The notes beneath the pieces are model-generated. The model saw nothing but the letters and a program-made list of their open reading frames with translations. It was not told the origin of the DNA and ran no database searches. From the NCBI RefSeq assembly GCF_036173105.1, contig NZ_CP108053.1, forward strand, positions 7,936,001 to 8,000,000: 64,000 bases of DNA, written 5' to 3'. The translations under genes and the position numbers were made by a program. How positions within the stretch are numbered: position 1 is the stretch's first letter; each line of letters starts with the position of its first letter. Shown one piece after another: positions 8,598-17,567 of the stretch. Origin of the DNA: Streptomyces sp. NBC_00287. GTDB taxonomy: Bacteria; Actinomycetota; Actinomycetes; Streptomycetales; Streptomycetaceae.

Positions 8598-9403
8598 CGG
8601 CCCGCTCCCACGAGAGTCGGTTCTTCGACGGGTACTTCGGCCGGTACGAGGCGTTCGGTGCCGCGTCCGGCGGTCGTGCGGGTGCGGTGCGGCAGGTGAA
8701 TCACGGCGAGGGCGAGACCGAGCAGCGCGGCCGCCACCATCGCGTCGAGCCAGTAGTGGTTGGCCGTCCCCACGATCACCAGCAGGGTCAGCGTCGGGTG
8801 CAGCAGCCACAGCCAGCGCCAGGGCGACCGAGTGGCGACGATCAGCCCGATCGCCACCATCAGGGCCCAGCCGAAGTGCAGCGAGGGCATCGCGGCGAAC
8901 TGGTTCGACAGCTGGTCGCTGGAGGGCGGGCCGTACACCGAGGGGCCGTAGACCCGGGCGGTGTCGATCAGGCCGGTCGCCTCGAGCATCCGCGGCGGGG
9001 CCAGCGGGAAGAGCAGATGGCCGACCAGGGCGACGGCGGTGACGGTGGCCAGGATCCGGCGGGCCCACACGTAGTGCGCGGGGCGGCGCAGATAGAGCCA
9101 GACCAGGAAGGCCGCGGTGGCCGGGAAGTGGACGGTCGCGTAGTAGGTGTTCGCGACATGGACCAGGGTGTCGCCGTGCAGCAGCACCGACTGCACCGCG
9201 CCCTCGCCGGGCAGATGGACGGCTCGTTCCAGGTCCCACACGCGGTGCGCGTTGTGGAAGGCCTCGCCGGTGTGGCCCGTGGCCAGCTGTCGGCCGAACT
9301 TGTAGACGAGGAAGAGCCCTGCGACAAGCAGGAGCTCACGGACGAGCGGCGGACGCGCTATCGCGTCCGACTCGCCTTCTGCAGGCTCGGTGCGGGCATT
9401 CAT
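8594..9403 (-). CDS. PAP2-family membrane phosphatase/phosphotransferase
   Basis: A 269-residue multi-spanning membrane protein of the PAP2 (type 2 phosphatidic acid phosphatase) superfamily. The core motif PSLHFGWAL and the later NHYWLDAMV, which supplies the catalytic His and Asp, are intact. The subgroup resembles actinobacterial inositol-phosphoceramide-synthase-like or phosphatidylinositol enzymes, with FPLAPPRML ahead of the motif. It likely dephosphorylates or transfers a lipid phosphate on the outer membrane face. It is the first gene of a two-gene unit with the DMT transporter (ATGA overlap). Its promoter region holds a six-copy operator array shared with the divergent TetR gene. Confidence 0.85.
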   Translation of the reverse strand: MNARTEPAEGESDAIARPPLVRELLLVAGLFLVYKFGRQLATGHTGEAFHNAHRVWDLERAVHLPGEGAVQSVLLHGDTLVHVANTYYATVHFPATAAFLVWLYLRRPAHYVWARRILATVTAVALVGHLLFPLAPPRMLEATGLIDTARVYGPSVYGPPSSDQLSNQFAAMPSLHFGWALMVAIGLIVATRSPWRWLWLLHPTLTLLVIVGTANHYWLDAMVAAALLGLALAVIHLPHRTRTTAGRGTERLVPAEVPVEEPTLVGAGR

Positions 9404-9487
9404 TCCCCCGGCCCTTTCGCTGACGGTGGTGCGTGGGTGGTGCGGACGGCGGCCCGCAGGGCTTGTGACCCCGCGGACGCGCCGAAC

Positions 9488-9583
9488 TCATCGATACGGG
9501 TAGGTACCGAAACGACACTGTACCGATACGGCAGTGTACCGATACGGTCGGGTACCGGTACACTGGCGTACCGATAGACATAG
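9488..9583. promoter_or_regulatory. Six-copy 16-bp operator array between PAP2 and TetR genes
   Basis: The pentamer GTACC occurs at 9504, 9520, 9536, 9552 and 9568, exactly 16 bp apart, and a degenerate sixth unit starts at 9488 (TCATCGATACGGGTAG). The consensus is GTACCGATACGG plus four variable bases. Within the array, CAGTGTACC (9532-9540) and GGTACACTG (9557-9565) form a perfect inverted repeat. The array fills the promoter space of two divergent genes and is most simply read as multiple binding sites for the adjacent TetR protein. Confidence 0.8.
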
Positions 9584-9627
9584 GCCACACTGGGAAGCAC
9601 GCACCCGCCGAGCGAGGAGAAGAGCCG

Positions 9628-10242
9628 ATGACGTCGCAGGCCGCGGACGGACCGGAGACGGTCGCCGCCTCGCGCCGCTCCAAGATCACGCCCGAGCGTG
9701 AGAAGGAGTTCTTCGACGCCGTCCTCGACCAGATCCGTGAGTGCGGTTACGACGCCGTCACCATGGAGGGCATCGCCTCGAGCACGCGGTGCAGCAAGTC
9801 CACGCTCTACCGGCAGTGGAAGACCAAGCCCCAGTTCGTCGCGGCGGCACTGCGCTCCAGTCGCTGCCCGCGCTTCGCCGGCATCGACACCGGCACGCTC
9901 GCGGGCGACCTGCGCGCGGCCGGGCGGGCGGCGGGCGACGCGTACGGCGACACCACGATCCTGCTCCAGGCCTTCGGGCACGCGGTCACCCAGGACCCCG
10001 AGCTCCAGCAGGCCCTGCGCGAGGCGCTCGTCGAACCCGAGCTCGCCGCGCTCCGGGCGATCCTCCAGCGCGGGGTCGAGCGCGGTGAGATCGCCGCCGA
10101 CCATCCCGCCCTGCCGTATGTCGCCGCGCAGATCTTCGGCGTACTGCGCGCCCGGCCGGTCCTGGAGGGCGAGTTCGCCGACCCCGACTACCTGCTCCGC
10201 TTCGTGGAGGCCGCCGTACTGCCCGCGCTGGGCCTGACATAA
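9628..10242 (+). CDS. TetR/AcrR-family transcriptional regulator
   Basis: A 204-residue regulator. The N-terminal HTH spans about residues 25-70, with VTMEGIASSTRCSKSTLYRQWKTK as turn and recognition helix. The C-terminal helical part is of the TetR_C type usual for AcrR-like repressors. A GAGGAGA ribosome site precedes the ATG. It diverges from the PAP2-transporter pair, and the 224-bp gap contains the 16-bp array, so it most likely represses both itself and that pair. The ligand is unknown, but a lipid- or antibiotic-like compound exported by the DMT protein is plausible. Confidence 0.88.
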   Translation: MTSQAADGPETVAASRRSKITPEREKEFFDAVLDQIRECGYDAVTMEGIASSTRCSKSTLYRQWKTKPQFVAAALRSSRCPRFAGIDTGTLAGDLRAAGRAAGDAYGDTTILLQAFGHAVTQDPELQQALREALVEPELAALRAILQRGVERGEIAADHPALPYVAAQIFGVLRARPVLEGEFADPDYLLRFVEAAVLPALGLT

Positions 10243-10326
10243 GAAGACTCAGGCCGCCGTCCACGGGATGACTGGACGGTGACCTGTAGGCGCCGCACCG
10301 TGGGGACGGGGGCGGCGCGCACCCCC

Positions 10327-10373
10327 CGGCCGGGTGGGGTCCCTCTTGAGCGGAGAGGTGCTCCACCCGGCCG
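10327..10373. terminator. Bidirectional terminator hairpin between convergent genes
   Basis: CGGCCGGGTGG (10327-10337) and CCACCCGGCCG (10363-10373) form a perfect 11-bp stem around a 25-base loop. It lies between the convergent ends of the TetR gene (10242) and the DUF2510 gene (10391). No U-run is obvious, which is normal for Streptomyces terminators. Confidence 0.65.
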
Positions 10374-10390
10374 TCTGCTGTGCGGGGGCC

Positions 10391-11395
10391 TCAGACGTCC
10401 TGGCCGTTGCCGCCGCCGGACGCCACCTCGATGCCCTTCGTGATCTCGTCGATCACGGACTGAGGCTCGCCGACGTCGACACCGAAGCGGACCACCACGA
10501 TCTGGCCGGAGTCGGCGGGGGAGGGGAAGGCCAGCGACTCGACATAGCCGTCGGCGCCCTTGCTGGTGACCGCCTTCCAGCGCACCAGATAGCCCTTCTG
10601 CCCGGCGACGGTCACCGCCTTGGACGCCAGCACGTCGTGCGAGGTGATCTCGCCGTACCCCTCGCCGTAGGACTGCTGGGCGTTCGCCTCGATGTCCGCC
10701 TTCGCGACCTCCTCGGCGGTGGTGCCGGTGGTGCCGAGCACGCGCGCGGGGGCCGAGTAGGCGCCGCCCTTGGTGCAGTTCTGGGAGGTGTCCCCGGGGC
10801 ACTTGTACGACTGCTCCGAGGTCACCGAGGCGCCCACGGTGATCTCCTGGCCGTACCAGCCGTCCGGCACCGGCAGGCTGATCCCGCTGATCGAGTCGGT
10901 CACCGAACCGCTCTCGATCCTCGGCGCCTCGGACTCCTCCGGGGACGGGGACTGGCCACCGGAACCACCGGAACCGCCCGAGCCACCGGAGCCGCCGTCG
11001 TCACCGAAGGGGCCGCCCGGTCCGCCCGTGTCGCCCTGATTGCCGGGCCCCGGCTGGGAGTTGGCGGTGCCGCTGTCCGAACCCCCGCTGTCGGCCAGCG
11101 CGTACACGCCCACACCGATGCTCGCGAGGACCGCGGCGGCCACCGCCACGGCTATGCCCGTCCGCAGTCCGCGCCGCTGACCGCCGGGCGGAGGCGTGGG
11201 ATATGCCGGATAGGCCGGGTATGTCGACTGGGTCCCGGCGGCCGGCGACGGCGCCGGCGGACCCCATGCGGCGGCCGATCCCGCGGGGCGGGTCTGGTCC
11301 GTCCATGCTCTGCCGTCCCACCAGCGTTCGGTGGCGGGACCGTCATTTGTCTGCCCCGGGTCGGGGTACCACCCGGGAGGAGTCACCTGCGTCAT
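10391..11395 (-). CDS. DUF2510-containing single-pass membrane protein
   Basis: A 334-residue protein. The N-terminus TPPGWYPDPGQTNDGPATERWWDGRAW is a DUF2510 domain, a short tryptophan-rich module common in actinobacterial membrane proteins. A Pro/Ala/Tyr-rich linker and one transmembrane helix (GIAVAVAAAVLASIGVGVYAL) follow. A Gly/Ser/Pro-rich stretch then leads to an extracytoplasmic domain of about 180 residues containing two Cys (YKCPGDTSQNCTKG) that may be disulphide bonded. No enzymatic motif is seen. The function is unknown; a cell-envelope role is likely. Confidence 0.85.
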   Translation of the reverse strand: MTQVTPPGWYPDPGQTNDGPATERWWDGRAWTDQTRPAGSAAAWGPPAPSPAAGTQSTYPAYPAYPTPPPGGQRRGLRTGIAVAVAAAVLASIGVGVYALADSGGSDSGTANSQPGPGNQGDTGGPGGPFGDDGGSGGSGGSGGSGGQSPSPEESEAPRIESGSVTDSISGISLPVPDGWYGQEITVGASVTSEQSYKCPGDTSQNCTKGGAYSAPARVLGTTGTTAEEVAKADIEANAQQSYGEGYGEITSHDVLASKAVTVAGQKGYLVRWKAVTSKGADGYVESLAFPSPADSGQIVVVRFGVDVGEPQSVIDEITKGIEVASGGGNGQDV

Positions 11396-11579
11396 GCCCC
11401 CACCGTATGAGGCAACGGTGAAAGCCGTATGAGAGGGACCCCGGCCACCGTCCTGTCATCCTGCCGAACGCACCGTCACCCATGTCGGCAACAGCTGACC
11501 GGACCGCCCTCCAAGCGGACGGCCGGAGGGCTACGCTCAATGCCTGTACGTCGTTCGGGCGACTTGGGGAGGTAGCGGG

Positions 11580-14264
11580 ATGACGGAGGTACGGCCCACG
11601 GCGGCCGCCTCGGCTTCCCTGTGGGAGCGCGAGTCCGAAATCGCCGACGTCGTACGGGCGGTGGACACCTTGAGCGCCGACCGCGACTGCCCGGGCAGCC
11701 TGTTGGTGATCCGGGGCGAGGCAGGCTTCGGCAAGACCGCCCTGCTGGCCGAGACCCGGCGCATCGCCGAGGCCCGCGGCTGCCATGTGTGGTCGGCCCG
11801 CGGCGGCGAGGCCCTCAGGTCCGTCCCCTTCTACGTGGTACGGCAGTTGCTCCAGACCGCGCTGGTGGAGCTGTTGCCGGAGGAGGCCCGCGAGTACCTC
11901 GGTGACTGGTTCGACATCGCGGGCCCCGCGCTCGGCATAGCGGAACCGGCCGAGCGACGGCCCGACCCGCAGGGCGTGTGCGACGGCCTCGTCGCCGCCG
12001 TACGGCGCCTTGCGCGCCGCGACTGGCCGCTGGTGCTGCTCATCGACGACGCGCACTGGGCCGACCAGGAGACCCTGCGCTGGCTCGCCGCCTTCGCCGA
12101 ACGCCTCGACGACCTGTCCGTACTGGTCGTGGTGGCCCGCAGGCCCGGGGACGTCCGGGGCGAGAGCGCCCGGCATCTCGACGCGGTGGCCGCCGCCGCG
12201 AGCAGCCCGGTCGCCAATCTGAGCGCCCTGAGCCCGGGGGCCACTGCTCAGCTGACCCGCGCCACCGTCGGGGGACACACCGACGCCGCGTTCTGCCGCG
12301 AGGTCTGGGCCGTCACCGCCGGAAACCCGTACGAGACCGTCGAGCTCCTCGCCAAGGTGCAGGACAGCGAGATGGAACCGGTCGAGTCCTCCGCGGCCGA
12401 ACTGCGCGCCCTGAACCGCTCGGCCCGCGGCGGCGGACTCGTCGCCCGCCTGGAGGGACTCGGCATCGAGGCCACCCGGTTCGCCTGGGCGGCCGCCATC
12501 CTCGGCGCCGGTATCACCGTCGACCTGGTCGCCGAGCTCGCCACCATGGGCCACGACGACGCGGTCCGCTGCGCCGAACTCCTGCGCAACGCCCGTATCC
12601 TCACCACCCCCGACCCGGCCTCGGGGCCGGTGGAGGAGGGCGACCTGGAGTTCGTCCACCCGCTGATCGCCACCGCCGTCTACAACTCCATCCCGCCCGC
12701 CCTGTGCACCGCCATGCACGGCATCGCCGCCCGCGTGGTCACCGACTCCGGGCGCGGGGCCGCGGCCGCCTCCCGCCATCTGCTGGAGGTCCACCCGGAC
12801 AACGACGTGGAACTCGTCGGACAACTACGCGAAGCCGCGGCCGAACACCTCGCCGTCGGCGCCCCGGACGCGGCCCGCCGCTGTCTGGAGCGAGCCCTGC
12901 GCGAACCGCCCCGGCCCGAGGTCCATCCGCACGTCCTGTACGAACTCGGCTGCGCCGCCCTGCTGACCGCACCCGCCACCACCATCAACCATCTGCGCAG
13001 CGCGCTCGCCATGCCCGGACTCGACGGCCCCGAACGGGTCGACGCCGTCTACCGCCTGTCCCAGGCGCTGCTCCACAACGACCAGATGGAAGAGGCGGTC
13101 CGTACGGTCGAGGCGGAGGCGGCCCGGCATGAATCCGGCCCCGCCAGGCTCCGGTTGCAGGCCGTGCAGTACATGTGGGAGAGCATCCACGCGGGCGAGG
13201 CCACCTCGCCCGAGAGGTCCGAGCGGCTCGCCGAACTCGCCCGCACCTGCACCGGCCGGGACAACTCCGAGCGCGCCGTCCTCATCCTGCGCGGCTTCGA
13301 CGCGATGGCCCACGGCGAGAACGCCGAGGAGGTCGTCGAGCTGTGCGACCGCGCCCTCGTCAACGGCCGCCTCGCCCCCGGACTCGGCTGGACCGATCCG
13401 GAGTGGGGCATCGAGCTGCTGATGATGCTGGCCAACGCATACGCCTTCGCGGACCGCCTCGACCGCGCCGAGGCCCTCTACACGGAAGCCCTGCGCGCCT
13501 ACGAGTCGGCCGGCTGGAGCGGCGGCCACCTCGCCCTGGCGCATGCCTACGTCGGCGTCGGACACCGCAGGCGGGGCCGGCTGCGCGAGGCGGAGAAGTC
13601 CCTGCGCGAATCACTGCGGCTCGCCGAGCGGGTCGGCCGCAGGCTGCCGCTGTACTGGTCCGCCACCTGCAACCTCGTCGACACCCTGCTCGCCCGCGGC
13701 CATGTCGAGGAGGCCTGGGAGGTCGCCGAACAGTACGGCTTCGCACCGCCGTACCCGTCCACCATCGTGCTGCCCGACCCGCGCTCGGTGCGCGGCCGAC
13801 TGCTGCTCGCCGTCGGCCGTACCAAGGACGGCATCAATGAACTGGAGGAGGCCGAGAAGGCGGCCACCGCACGCGGCCACCACAACCCCATCATGGTGCC
13901 CTGGGCATTCGACCTCGCCCGGGCCCTCGCCACCGAGGACCCGGCGCGGGCCGCCCAACTCGTCGCCGACGTCCGCCGGCACGCCGAACGCTTCGGCACC
14001 GACACGGCCATCGGCGAGGCCCTGCGCTGCGCCGCCGCCCTGGAAACCGGACAGCGTGCGGTACGGCTCGCCGCGCAGGCGGTCACCTACCTCGACGCCT
14101 CGCCCTGCCAGTACGAACACGCGGCCGCCCGCATCGAGTACGGCATCGCGGCCCGCTCCACCGCGGAACTCAACCGGGGCCTGACGCTGGCCCGGCAGTG
14201 CGGCGCCGACGGTCTGGTGGCGAAGGCGGAGGAGATGCTGGCGACGGGAACCGGGCTGGATTAG
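11580..14264 (+). CDS. Large signal-transduction ATPase resembling LuxR-type LAL regulators but lacking the HTH
   Basis: The 894-residue protein has the layout of large ATP-binding LuxR regulators: Walker A GEAGFGKT (46-53), Walker B LVLLIDDAHWAD (about 147-158), a winged region, then a long helical-repeat (TPR-like) domain. LAL proteins normally end in a LuxR helix-turn-helix of about 65 residues. Here the protein stops after LARQCGADGLVAKAEEMLATGTGLD with no HTH. GGGGAGG six bases before the ATG supports this start. Without its own DNA-binding domain it may act through a partner or be a truncated regulator. It ends 15 bp from a convergent SDR gene. Confidence 0.8.
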   Translation: MTEVRPTAAASASLWERESEIADVVRAVDTLSADRDCPGSLLVIRGEAGFGKTALLAETRRIAEARGCHVWSARGGEALRSVPFYVVRQLLQTALVELLPEEAREYLGDWFDIAGPALGIAEPAERRPDPQGVCDGLVAAVRRLARRDWPLVLLIDDAHWADQETLRWLAAFAERLDDLSVLVVVARRPGDVRGESARHLDAVAAAASSPVANLSALSPGATAQLTRATVGGHTDAAFCREVWAVTAGNPYETVELLAKVQDSEMEPVESSAAELRALNRSARGGGLVARLEGLGIEATRFAWAAAILGAGITVDLVAELATMGHDDAVRCAELLRNARILTTPDPASGPVEEGDLEFVHPLIATAVYNSIPPALCTAMHGIAARVVTDSGRGAAAASRHLLEVHPDNDVELVGQLREAAAEHLAVGAPDAARRCLERALREPPRPEVHPHVLYELGCAALLTAPATTINHLRSALAMPGLDGPERVDAVYRLSQALLHNDQMEEAVRTVEAEAARHESGPARLRLQAVQYMWESIHAGEATSPERSERLAELARTCTGRDNSERAVLILRGFDAMAHGENAEEVVELCDRALVNGRLAPGLGWTDPEWGIELLMMLANAYAFADRLDRAEALYTEALRAYESAGWSGGHLALAHAYVGVGHRRRGRLREAEKSLRESLRLAERVGRRLPLYWSATCNLVDTLLARGHVEEAWEVAEQYGFAPPYPSTIVLPDPRSVRGRLLLAVGRTKDGINELEEAEKAATARGHHNPIMVPWAFDLARALATEDPARAAQLVADVRRHAERFGTDTAIGEALRCAAALETGQRAVRLAAQAVTYLDASPCQYEHAAARIEYGIAARSTAELNRGLTLARQCGADGLVAKAEEMLATGTGLD

Positions 14265-14279
14265 CTCAGGTCGCTGTCT

Positions 14280-15071
14280 TTACACGGCCAGCAGTTGACC
14301 GGTCGCCGCCGACAGCCGCGCCCGCACCTCCGGGTCGTACGCTGCCTCGTGCGCCCGCGCCGGGGACGTGCCGTCGAAGTAGCCGCCGCTGCCCGCGTCC
14401 TGGGTGGCCAGGGCCAGCACCCCGGGCGCGCCGTCGGCGACCGTGTTCCAGGGCGTGATACCGCCCTCGCGGACCATCGCCGTGTCCATGAAGGTGGCCG
14501 GATGCAGCACGTTCACCGACACGCCGGTGCCCGCGAGCTCCTCGGCGAGCGTGAAGGTGTGGGCCGCGAGCGCGAACTTGCTGCGGCAGTACGCCGCGAA
14601 GCCCTCGTAGCCGCGCGTGAACTCGGGGTCGTCGAAGTCCAGGGGCTCCTGGCCGGCCGAGCCGACGTTGACGATCCGGGCGGGCGCGTTGGCGCGCAGG
14701 GTGGGCAGCAGGGCGCGGGTGAGCGCGACCGGCGCCAAGTAGTTGACCGCCAGCCGCAGTTCGTGCCCGTCGGCGCTCAGCTCCCGGCCCGAGCCGCTCT
14801 GCCCGCTGCCGACACCGGCGTTGTTCACCAGCACATCGAGGTCCGGACGGTCCGCGGCGACATGGGCCGCGAGCTCGCGCACCTGTTTCAGCGAGGCCAG
14901 GTCGGCGACGAACCCCTCCGCGTCGCCCTCGGTGCGCAGCTCCTCGACGAGCCGCTCGGTGCGCCCGGCGTCGCGGCCGTGGGCCAGGACGACATGTCCG
15001 GCGCGGACCAGCTGGAAGGCGACGTAGCGGCCGAGACCGGAGGTGGCGCCGGTGATCAGAATCGTGGACAT
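14280..15071 (-). CDS. Short-chain dehydrogenase/reductase
   Basis: A 263-residue classical SDR. The nucleotide-binding motif ITGATSGLG (residues 6-14), the structural NNAG (LVNNAGVG) and the catalytic YCRSK with an upstream Ser in VNVGSAGQ are all present. HGRDAGR after strand 2 suggests NADP preference. The subgroup resembles retinol dehydrogenase/WW-domain oxidoreductase-like enzymes acting on lipophilic alcohols or ketones. It lies just upstream of and in the same direction as other leftward genes. The 64-bp gap to pcaL, and the fact that it follows the pca operon, suggest it is either the tail of that transcript's neighbourhood or separately transcribed. Confidence 0.85.
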   Translation of the reverse strand: MSTILITGATSGLGRYVAFQLVRAGHVVLAHGRDAGRTERLVEELRTEGDAEGFVADLASLKQVRELAAHVAADRPDLDVLVNNAGVGSGQSGSGRELSADGHELRLAVNYLAPVALTRALLPTLRANAPARIVNVGSAGQEPLDFDDPEFTRGYEGFAAYCRSKFALAAHTFTLAEELAGTGVSVNVLHPATFMDTAMVREGGITPWNTVADGAPGVLALATQDAGSGGYFDGTSPARAHEAAYDPEVRARLSAATGQLLAV

Positions 15072-15135
15072 GCCTCCACCGTAGGCACGCGACGGAGGAA
15101 ACCGCGGCTTCCTGCTGAGGCTACGACCAGCAGGG

Positions 15136-16257
15136 TCACCCTTCGTCCTCCTCGGCTAGCACCCGCTGAGCGGCCGCGAACGCCGAGTTCGCCGCCGGCA
15201 CCCCGCAGTACACGGCCGTCTGCAGCAGCACCGCGCCGATCTCCTCCGGGGTCAGACCGTTGCGCCGCGCCGCCCGTACGTGCATCGCCAGCTCGTCGTA
15301 GTGGCCGTGGGCGACCAGCGCGGTCAGGGTGATCATGCTGCGCTCGCGGCGGCTGAGCGTCGGGTCGGTCCAGATCTCGCCCCAGGCGTAGCGGGAGATG
15401 AAGTCCTGGAAGCGTGCGGTGAAGGGGGTCTGGCGGGTCTGAGCGCGGTCCACATGCGCGTCGCCGAGCACCTCCCGGCGCACCTCCATGCCGCGCAGGG
15501 CGCCGCCGTCGAGGTGGGCGCGCAGGGCGGTGAGGACGGCCTCCGGGCACTGCGCGGGCGCCAGATGGGAGGCGCCGGGGATCTCGACGAGCGCGGCGCC
15601 GGGCACCGAGTCGGCGATCTCCCGCAGATGGATCGGCGGGGTGGCCGGATCCTCCCGGCCCGCGATCAGCAGCGTCGGCGCGGAGATCTCCGCGAGCCGG
15701 TCGCGCAGATCGAACGCGGCCAGCGCGTCACAGCAGGCGGCATACGCCTCCGGGTCGGCGTCCCGATGGTCCTGGACGAGCCGCGGCACGGTGAACCCGG
15801 CAGTGAACCAGCGGGAGTCGGCCGTCCCGGCCAGCTCGGCGAGCCCCTTCGCGCGCACCAGCGCGGCCCGCTCCTCCCACGGCTTCGCCCCGTTGAAGTG
15901 GGCCGAGGAACAGATCACGGCGAGCGACGACACTCGCTCGGGATGGTCTACGGCCAGCTGCAGACCCACGGCACCACCGAGCGACACCCCGGCGTACGCG
16001 AACCGCTCGATGCCGAGCGAGTCGGCGAGCCGCAGCACCAGGTCGGCCAGGTCACCGACGGTGGCTCCGGGTCCGATCAGCTCCGCCGCCGAGCCCCCGT
16101 GTCCGGGCAGGTCCCAACGGATCACCCGATGCCCGATGGACAACTCGGGTGCGACCGCGTCCCACAGGGCGTACGAGGTGCCCAGCGACGGCCCGAGCAG
16201 CAACGGCGGAGCGGAAGCGGCGCCCTCGATACGGTGGTTGAGCAGAAGGTCGGTCAA
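15136..16257 (-). CDS. pcaL: Fused 3-oxoadipate enol-lactonase / 4-carboxymuconolactone decarboxylase
   Basis: The 373-residue fusion performs two consecutive steps of the protocatechuate branch. The N-terminal alpha/beta hydrolase (about 1-250) has nucleophile motif GVSLGG and catalytic His in GASHLAP. The C-terminal domain (about 255-373) is a carboxymuconolactone decarboxylase with RSMITLTALVAHGHYDELAMHVRAARRNGLTPEEI. The fusion is characteristic of actinobacteria. The most likely start is TTG (16255-16257), which overlaps the pcaB stop as TTGA and has GGAG seven bases upstream, giving MTDLLLNHRIEG. It is the last gene of the pca operon. Confidence 0.92.
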   Translation of the reverse strand: MTDLLLNHRIEGAASAPPLLLGPSLGTSYALWDAVAPELSIGHRVIRWDLPGHGGSAAELIGPGATVGDLADLVLRLADSLGIERFAYAGVSLGGAVGLQLAVDHPERVSSLAVICSSAHFNGAKPWEERAALVRAKGLAELAGTADSRWFTAGFTVPRLVQDHRDADPEAYAACCDALAAFDLRDRLAEISAPTLLIAGREDPATPPIHLREIADSVPGAALVEIPGASHLAPAQCPEAVLTALRAHLDGGALRGMEVRREVLGDAHVDRAQTRQTPFTARFQDFISRYAWGEIWTDPTLSRRERSMITLTALVAHGHYDELAMHVRAARRNGLTPEEIGAVLLQTAVYCGVPAANSAFAAAQRVLAEEDEG

Positions 16258-17567
16258 CGTCGCTCCAGAGCACGGTCGGTGAGGGCAGCGGCGCTGCCCG
16301 TGTAGCGGACGGGATCGGAGAGCTCGTCGAGGTCGACGTCCTTCAACTCGGGCTCTTCGGCGAGGAGTTCGGCAAGCGTCCGGCCCTCGGTGTGGGTGCG
16401 CCCGGCCAGCTCCGTGAGCAGCGACTTGGCGCGGGCGCGGCCCAGCACCGGGGCGAGCTCGGCGGACAGTCGCTCCGAGACGATCAACCCGTGGGTGAGA
16501 TCCAGGTGCTCGCGCATCGCGTCCGCGTGGACCCTGAGTCCCTGGACGAGTTCGGCCGCGTCCCGGGCGGCCCCTCCGACCAGCCGGAGCAGCTCGCGCA
16601 GCGGCTCCCACTCGGCGTGCCAGGCACCGGCGGGGCGCTCGTCCTCGGCGGCCAGCGACCCGTACAGCGTGGCCGCGAGCTGCGGCGCCCGCCGGGCCGC
16701 GGCCGCGATCAGCGTGGACCGTACGGGATTCGCCTTGTGCGGCATGGCCGACGAACCGCCGCCGCTGCCCTCCGCGAGCTCCGCGATCTCGGTACGGGAC
16801 AGCGTCAGCACATCCGCCGCGATCTTGCCGAGCGCCCCGGCCGTGAACGCCAGACACCCGGCCAGATCGGCGATCGGGGTGCGCAGGGTGTGCCAGGGCA
16901 GCGTCGGCGCCGCGAGCCCGGTCTCCCGGGCATAGGCCGCGACCAGCGCGGTCGCGTCCTCGGCGCCGTACGCCGTGAAGGCCGCCAAGGTCCCGGCCGC
17001 GCCGCCGAGTTGGGCGGGCAGCGACTCCCGTACGGCGATGACGCGGTCCCGTGCGTCCAGCACCAGCGAACGCCAGCCCGCCGCCTTCAACCCGAATGTC
17101 GTCGGTACGGCGTGCTGGGTGAGGGTGCGCCCGGGCAGCGCGGTGTCCCGGTGCTCGGCGGCCAGTCGCGCCAGCGCCGACTCGGTGCGGGCCAGGTCGG
17201 CGAGGAGCGGGTCCAGGGCGCGGTGCGCGACCAGCATCGTCGTGGTGTCCATGATGTCCTGGCTGGTCGCGCCCCGGTGGACGTACGGGCCGTACTCCTC
17301 GCCCACCGCCTTCGTCAGATCGGCGACGAGCGGGATGACCGGATTGCCGCCGGCGCGGGCGCGTCGCGCGATCGACGGCACGTCGAACCGTCCGGCCTCG
17401 GCCGCCTCGGTCACCGCCTCGCCCGCTTCGGCCGGGCCCTGGGCGCGGGTCAGCGCGGCCTCGGCGTCGAGCAGGGCCTGGAGATAGGCGGTGTCGCTCG
17501 TCGCGGAGGCGGCGGCGCAGTCCGCCCACCCGGGGCCGAGGAGGCTGTCGTCATCGGCAGAACTCAC
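16254..17567 (-). CDS. pcaB: 3-carboxy-cis,cis-muconate cycloisomerase
   Basis: A 437-residue fumarase/aspartase-superfamily enzyme converting 3-carboxymuconate into 4-carboxymuconolactone. The superfamily signature GSSAMPHKANPVRS is intact, as is TSQDIMDTT near residue 100. It overlaps pcaG by ATGA and pcaL by TTGA, so translation is coupled along the operon. Length matches the family. Confidence 0.93.
   Translation of the reverse strand: MSSADDDSLLGPGWADCAAASATSDTAYLQALLDAEAALTRAQGPAEAGEAVTEAAEAGRFDVPSIARRARAGGNPVIPLVADLTKAVGEEYGPYVHRGATSQDIMDTTTMLVAHRALDPLLADLARTESALARLAAEHRDTALPGRTLTQHAVPTTFGLKAAGWRSLVLDARDRVIAVRESLPAQLGGAAGTLAAFTAYGAEDATALVAAYARETGLAAPTLPWHTLRTPIADLAGCLAFTAGALGKIAADVLTLSRTEIAELAEGSGGGSSAMPHKANPVRSTLIAAAARRAPQLAATLYGSLAAEDERPAGAWHAEWEPLRELLRLVGGAARDAAELVQGLRVHADAMREHLDLTHGLIVSERLSAELAPVLGRARAKSLLTELAGRTHTEGRTLAELLAEEPELKDVDLDELSDPVRYTGSAAALTDRALERR

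Noticed and set aside
7284..9239. 651-codon version of the DMT transporter
   Set aside because: The first 214 codons overlap the PAP2 gene in another frame; ATG at 8597 with the ATGA overlap is the natural start.
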